Source: Pseudomonas khorasanensis (GTDB lineage Bacteria > Pseudomonadota > Gammaproteobacteria > Pseudomonadales > Pseudomonadaceae). Taken from it: a stretch of 64,000 nucleotides of DNA. Each line of letters opens with the position of its first letter. The first letter of the stretch is position 1. The notes below the pieces were generated by a model. That model was not told the origin of the DNA, made no database searches, and saw nothing but the letters and a program-made list of their open reading frames with translations. This document shows positions 60,502-64,000 of this stretch, piece by piece. Location: assembly GCF_014268505.2 (NCBI RefSeq), contig NZ_JABWQP020000011.1, positions 62,001 to 126,000 on the forward strand. Reading direction: 5' to 3'. The translations under genes and the position numbers were made by a program.

Positions 60502-61320
60502 TTACCGATTGAGGAACGCCAGCAGATCCTCATTCAACGCCTGCGCGTGGGTCACCGCAAACCCGTGCGGTGCGCCTGCATAGACTTTCAACTCGGCGCC
60601 CTTGATCTGCGCGGCGGCCTGCTTGCCGGTGGTCTCGAACGGCACGATCTGGTCGCCGTCGCCGTGAATCACCAACGTCGGCACGTCGATTTTTGTCATG
60701 TCCGGACGGAAGTCGGTTTCCGAGAACGCGGTCACGCAGTCGACGGTGCCTTTGAGCGATGCCATCAGCGCGATGTTCAAGGTTTGGGTTAACACGCCAT
60801 CGGAGACTTTCTGGCCCTGATTGATGCCAAAGAACGGCGCATTGAAGTCGGCGATGAACTGCGCGCGATCCTTCAGCAGACCAGCCTTGATGCCGTCAAA
60901 CACCGACTTGTCGACGCCGTCGGCGAAGTCGGCTTTCTTGCCGAACAGCGGGGTGACCGCGCCCAGCAGCACCAGACCGGCAACGCGCCCGCTGCCGTGA
61001 CGGGCGATGTATCGGCTGACGTCACCGCCGCCCATCGAGAAACCGACGAGGGTCACGTCGCGCAGATCCAGGTGATTGATCAGGCCGGCGATGTCATCGG
61101 CAAAGGTGTCGTAGTCGTAGCCGGTCCACGGCTGATCGGAGCGGCCAAAGCCACGGCGGTCGAACGCGATGGTGCGGTAGCCGCGACTGCTCAGGTATTC
61201 CATCTGGTATTCCCACATGTCGGCATCCAGCGGCCAACCGTGGCTGAACAGCACGGGCTTGCCGCTGCCCCAGTCCTTGTAATAGATCTCGGTGCCGTCT
61301 TGGGTCTTGAAGGTGCTCAT
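60502..61320 (-). CDS. Alpha/beta hydrolase (non-heme haloperoxidase-like)
   Basis: The 272-residue hydrolase has oxyanion region LFSHGWPLDADMWEYQ (about 25-40), nucleophile Ser95 in GFSMGGGD, Asp near VPTLVIHGDGDQIVP (about 222-236) and catalytic His in GAPHGFAVTH. The sequence is typical of cofactor-free haloperoxidases/esterases related to arylesterase and proline iminopeptidase. ATG 61320 follows AAGGAGT. The gene is monocistronic, with terminators on both sides. Substrate unknown. Confidence 0.9.
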   Translation of the reverse strand: MSTFKTQDGTEIYYKDWGSGKPVLFSHGWPLDADMWEYQMEYLSSRGYRTIAFDRRGFGRSDQPWTGYDYDTFADDIAGLINHLDLRDVTLVGFSMGGGDVSRYIARHGSGRVAGLVLLGAVTPLFGKKADFADGVDKSVFDGIKAGLLKDRAQFIADFNAPFFGINQGQKVSDGVLTQTLNIALMASLKGTVDCVTAFSETDFRPDMTKIDVPTLVIHGDGDQIVPFETTGKQAAAQIKGAELKVYAGAPHGFAVTHAQALNEDLLAFLNR

Positions 61321-61481
61321 GAAAACTCCTTGTGATCGCGTGTGGGCTTGAAAAAATGCCGAATGGGCAACGGCCACTATCCGCGCAATGTGCGCAGGGC
61401 ACTTGTACGCAAGTGCTGGTTTGACAGCAAAACGATAGCCTGATGTGCCTGTTATTGTTGTGATCCCGAATTGGCAGAATG

Positions 61482-61517
61482 AAAAAGGGCGAATTACCGG
61501 AAGGTAAATCGCCCTTT
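61482..61517. terminator. Terminator after the luciferase-like gene
   Basis: AAAAAGGGCGA and TCGCCCTTTTT enclose a second TACC/GGTA pairing, giving a long stem with T tracts on both strands, just beyond the reverse-strand stop at 61545. Confidence 0.88.
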
Positions 61518-61544
61518 TTTCAGCTGTTGAGATCCAACTGGTTT

Positions 61545-62588
61545 TCACCGAAACGCCGGCACCACATCCCTGATAAACAGCGCCAGCGACTTCTTCTTCT
61601 CCGCATGCGGCAAGCTGTTGTCACACCAGAAACTGAACTCATCCACGCCCAGTTCCTGGTAGTACTTGATCCGCGGAATGACCTCTTCCGGCGTACCAAT
61701 CATCGCCGTCTTGTGCAAGCTCTCCAGCTCAAACTCAGGACGCCCGACGAACTTCTCTTCGGGGCTCGGCGCGAGGAAACCGTTGACTGGGGTTTCTTTA
61801 TTGCCAAACCACGCATCGAACGTGCGATAAAAACGTGAGATAGCTTTAGCCCCGACCTTCCAGCCGTCCGGATCGTCGGCGGTGTGCACATGCGTGTGAC
61901 GCAGTACCATCAGTTGCGGGCGCGGTACATCCGGGTTGTTGTCGAGTGCGGTCTGGAATTTGTTCTTCAGGTCGAGAACTTCTTCGTCGCCTTTCATCAA
62001 TGGCGTGACCATGACGTTGCAGCCATTGGCCACAGCGAAGTTGTGCGAGTCGGGGTCGCGGGCGGCGATCCACATCGGCGGGTTGGGCTTCTGGATCGGT
62101 TTCGGCACGCTGGTGGAGGTGGGGAATTTCCAGATGTCGCCATCATGGGCGTAGTCGCCTTGCCACAGGGCGCGGACCACCGGGACCATTTCGCGCAGGG
62201 CCTGGCCGCCGCTGGAGGCGGGCATGCCGCCGGCCATACGGTCGAATTCAACCTGATAAGCGCCACGGGCCAGACCGACTTCCATGCGGCCGTTGCTGAT
62301 CACGTCGAGCAGCGCGCATTCACCGGCGACACGCAGCGGGTGCCAGAACGGCGCGATGATCGTGCCGGCGCCGAGGTGGATGGTGGTGGTTTTCGCCGCG
62401 AGGTACGCCAGCAGCGGCATTGGGCTTGGCGAGATGGTGTATTCCATGGCGTGGTGTTCGCCGATCCACACGGTGCTGAAACCGCCGGCCTCGGCCATCA
62501 GGGTCAGTTCGGTGAGGTCTTCGAACAGTTGGCGGTGGCTGACGCTTTCGTCCCAGCGTTCCATGTGGATGAACAGGGAAAATTTCAT
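61545..62588 (-). CDS. LLM-class (luciferase-like) flavin-dependent monooxygenase
   Basis: This 347-residue bacterial-luciferase-fold enzyme begins MKFSLFIHMERWDESVSHRQLFEDLTELTLMAEAGGFSTVWIGEHH. Family blocks follow: LGAGTIIAPFWHPLRVAGECALLDVISNGRMEVGLARGA (about 73-111) and MIGTPEEVIPRIKYY. It uses reduced FMN, presumably supplied by the flavin reductase encoded 147 bases upstream, to oxygenate an unknown substrate. The neighbouring nucleobase permease suggests a heterocyclic compound, by inference only. Confidence 0.88.
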   Translation of the reverse strand: MKFSLFIHMERWDESVSHRQLFEDLTELTLMAEAGGFSTVWIGEHHAMEYTISPSPMPLLAYLAAKTTTIHLGAGTIIAPFWHPLRVAGECALLDVISNGRMEVGLARGAYQVEFDRMAGGMPASSGGQALREMVPVVRALWQGDYAHDGDIWKFPTSTSVPKPIQKPNPPMWIAARDPDSHNFAVANGCNVMVTPLMKGDEEVLDLKNKFQTALDNNPDVPRPQLMVLRHTHVHTADDPDGWKVGAKAISRFYRTFDAWFGNKETPVNGFLAPSPEEKFVGRPEFELESLHKTAMIGTPEEVIPRIKYYQELGVDEFSFWCDNSLPHAEKKKSLALFIRDVVPAFR

Positions 62589-62623
62589 GACGCTTCCTCG
62601 GATCTTTTGTTGTTGTGGCTACT

Positions 62624-62714
62624 GGTGGGAGCGAGCTTGCTCGCGAAGGCGGTTTAACAGTCGGCCTCTATGGCGGCTGACAAGACGCCTTCGCGAGCAA
62701 GCTCGCTCCCACAG
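62624..62714. repeat. REP pair (inverted)
   Basis: GTGGGAGCGAGCTTGCTCGCGAAGGCG and its near-complement (CGCCTTCGCGAGCAAGCTCGCTCCCAC) lie between the flavin reductase and monooxygenase genes. A hairpin here could reduce monooxygenase expression relative to the reductase. Confidence 0.85.
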
Positions 62715-62735
62715 TTGCTATGCGTTGTTCTTCTA

Positions 62736-63221
62736 TCAGGCCAGAACGGGCAGGGCGCCCATCTTGCCGTGGCAATACACCAGCGGTCCGGCGACTTGCT
62801 CGGGGACGATCAGGTTCTTTACAGCGCCGACCATGATGGCGTGATCACCGCCCTCGTATTCGCGCCACAGTTCACATTCGATGATAGCCGTCGCGTTCGC
62901 GAGGATCGGGTTGCCTCGTTCGCTCAATGTCCATTCGATGCCTTGCGCCTTGTCCTTGCCTTTGCGGGCGAAGGCGTAGGCCTCGCTCTGCTGGCCGCCG
63001 GACAACACGTGGATCGCAAAGCGCTTGTTCTTGATCAGCACGGGGTATGAATCGGAGCTGTAGTTGGGGCAGAACAGTACCAGCGCCGGGTCCATCGACA
63101 GCGAGCTGAACGCGCTGGCGGTCAGGCCGACGATCTGGCCGTCATCGTCCAGCGTGGTGATGACGGTGACGCCGGACGGGAACGAGCCCATGACTTGTTT
63201 ATAGAGGGTGGCATCGATCAT
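62736..63221 (-). CDS. Flavin reductase (HpaC/RutF-like)
   Basis: The 161-residue flavin reductase of the split-barrel type starts MIDATLYKQVMGSFPSGVTVITTLDDDGQIVGLTASAFSSLSMDPALVLFC and ends with LVYCHGKMGALP. It supplies reduced flavin to a partner monooxygenase, here almost certainly the adjacent luciferase-like enzyme. ATG 63221 has GAGGA upstream; the extension to 63299 crosses the palindromic operator and is rejected. It is first in a two-gene leftward operon, divergent from the permease. Confidence 0.9.
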   Translation of the reverse strand: MIDATLYKQVMGSFPSGVTVITTLDDDGQIVGLTASAFSSLSMDPALVLFCPNYSSDSYPVLIKNKRFAIHVLSGGQQSEAYAFARKGKDKAQGIEWTLSERGNPILANATAIIECELWREYEGGDHAIMVGAVKNLIVPEQVAGPLVYCHGKMGALPVLA

Positions 63222-63545
63222 TGGACGGTCCTCGGATGCTGTGACGTTGTTTTTATGAAATTGTTGGTCTGATGGTATACCAGTATTTGATCTTTGCAAG
63301 ACCTTTTGAGCTGAACCGATAAACGTGCCGCGTTCGTCGGAAACTCAGCATTTACGGGGCTTTCGACTGGTTTTGAGACCGCAGGATCAGTAACGATGGC
63401 GTATCAGCTAACGCGTTAATGAACGGATCAGGCTTGTGCAAAAGTTGGAATACCATAATATGGTCTGCATCTGAGGGGCGACCCAAGAGTCCTCCCGGTT
63501 TGGCTTCATACAAAGATAAAAACAGACAAACTCGAGTTCATGCAT
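63222..63545. promoter_or_regulatory. Divergent control region with two palindromes
   Basis: These 324 bases hold TGGTATACCA (63273-63282), a perfect 10-base palindrome 52 bases before the flavin reductase start, and ACCATAATATGGT (63452-63464), a dyad 82 bases before the permease. Both share the TGGT/ACCA half-site typical of GntR-family FCD operators, so one regulator may bind both sides. No regulator gene lies in the window. Confidence 0.55.
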
Positions 63546-64000
63546 ATGTCCCAGATGTCCCGGCAAGATCCGTTGATCGAGAATCATACGGTCGATTACG
63601 TCCCACTCGCGGAACGCCACGGGAAGGCCCGCGATCTGTTCACGCTTTGGTTCAGCACCAACATCGCGCCACTGCCCATCGTCACCGGCGCCATGGTGGT
63701 TCAGGTGTTTCATCTCAATCTGTTCTGGGGGCTGCTGGCGATTGCGCTGGGGCATATGATTGGCGGCGTGGTGATTGCGCTGGCCTCGGCCCAGGGGCCG
63801 CGCATGGGCATTCCGCAGATGGTCCAGAGCCGTGGCCAGTTCGGCCGTTATGGCGCGCTGTTGATCGTGTTCTTCGCGGCGCTCATCTACATCGGTTTCT
63901 TCATTTCCAACATCGTGCTGGCCGGCAAATCCATCGTCGGTATCGCGCCGTCGGTACCGGCGCCGCTGAGCATTTTGATCGGTGCGCTGGCCGCCACGGC
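63546..64000 (+). CDS. NCS1 purine/cytosine permease (runs off right edge)
   Basis: The first 151 residues are visible. After MSQMSRQDPLIENHTVDYVP come the NCS1-family stretch FTLWFSTNIAPLPIVTGAMVVQVF (about 33-56) and HMIGGVVIALASAQGPRMGIPQMVQSRGQFGRYGALL (about 69-105), typical of cytosine/hypoxanthine/allantoin permeases with a proton or sodium gradient. I prefer ATG 63546 to the in-frame ATG at 63540 because a GAG sits nine bases before it. Divergent from the flavin reductase/monooxygenase pair, it may import their substrate. Confidence 0.9.
   Translation, partial: MSQMSRQDPLIENHTVDYVPLAERHGKARDLFTLWFSTNIAPLPIVTGAMVVQVFHLNLFWGLLAIALGHMIGGVVIALASAQGPRMGIPQMVQSRGQFGRYGALLIVFFAALIYIGFFISNIVLAGKSIVGIAPSVPAPLSILIGALAAT

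Noticed and set aside
63273..63282. TGGTATACCA as a LexA box
   Set aside because: It lacks the CTG-N10-CAG pattern; a GntR-type operator fits better.

Overview
The window is about 64 kb of a high-GC gammaproteobacterial chromosome, almost certainly a Pseudomonas of the fluorescens group. The evidence is many lineage-typical small protein families (DUF1289, DUF427, DUF6124, DUF2789, DUF1652, DUF3087, DUF2784), an AcnB of Pseudomonas type at the left edge, an ANR-type promoter, and repeated copies of the genus-typical REP element (core GGGAGCGAGCCTGCTCGCGA) between genes. No rRNA, tRNA, CRISPR array, integrase or insertion sequence was seen. Most of the window is ordinary core or variable-core gene content.

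Layout. 1-8.8 kb: acnB (partial), a DUF1289 protein, a UspE-like stress protein behind an ANR box, miaE, an RstAB/BfmRS-like two-component system, a GFA-family protein, glutaminase and a ProA-like aldehyde dehydrogenase. 9-18 kb: DNA topoisomerase III, with a frameshifted coding remnant after it and a LexA-type box in front of it; a DUF427 gene; a GMC oxidoreductase plus MHS-family transporter under a divergent LysR; and an arsR-arsC-arsH cluster with no efflux pump. 18-21.2 kb is the most accessory stretch. It holds a long, highly structured leader in front of a DUF6124 gene, then an orphan Tle1-like lipase effector with a DUF2931 lipoprotein as probable immunity partner. 21-30 kb: AlkC-like repair protein, GST-like protein, RpiR regulator, a DksA paralogue with half its zinc ligands, a chemoreceptor with a C-terminal sensor-like domain, several small proteins and a glycine-betaine-type binding protein.

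30-36.3 kb is a complete Mrp/Mnh/Pha cation/proton antiporter operon (A+B fused, C, D, E, F, G) joined by start-stop overlaps. 36.5-48 kb: a drug/metabolite exporter divergent from an XRE-cupin regulator across a nest of palindromes, a flavoprotein, ppnN, and many small proteins (polysaccharide deacetylase lipoprotein, NUDIX, Rof-like antiterminator). 48-55 kb: LysR-controlled transport and dehydration of an aldarate-like sugar acid, then a second LysR divergent from a 1008-residue YdiJ-type FAD/Fe-S dehydrogenase. 55-64 kb: a split PqiA pair without PqiB, a DUF1624 membrane protein, a succinate-semialdehyde-type dehydrogenase with divergent LysR, an alpha/beta hydrolase, and a luciferase-like monooxygenase plus flavin reductase divergent from an NCS1 nucleobase permease that runs off the right edge.

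The strongest candidate for something undescribed is the leader at about 18.19-18.44 kb. One central strand can pair either with an upstream copy or with a downstream copy of the same two short words, and the downstream copy includes the Shine-Dalgarno sequence of the DUF6124 gene.
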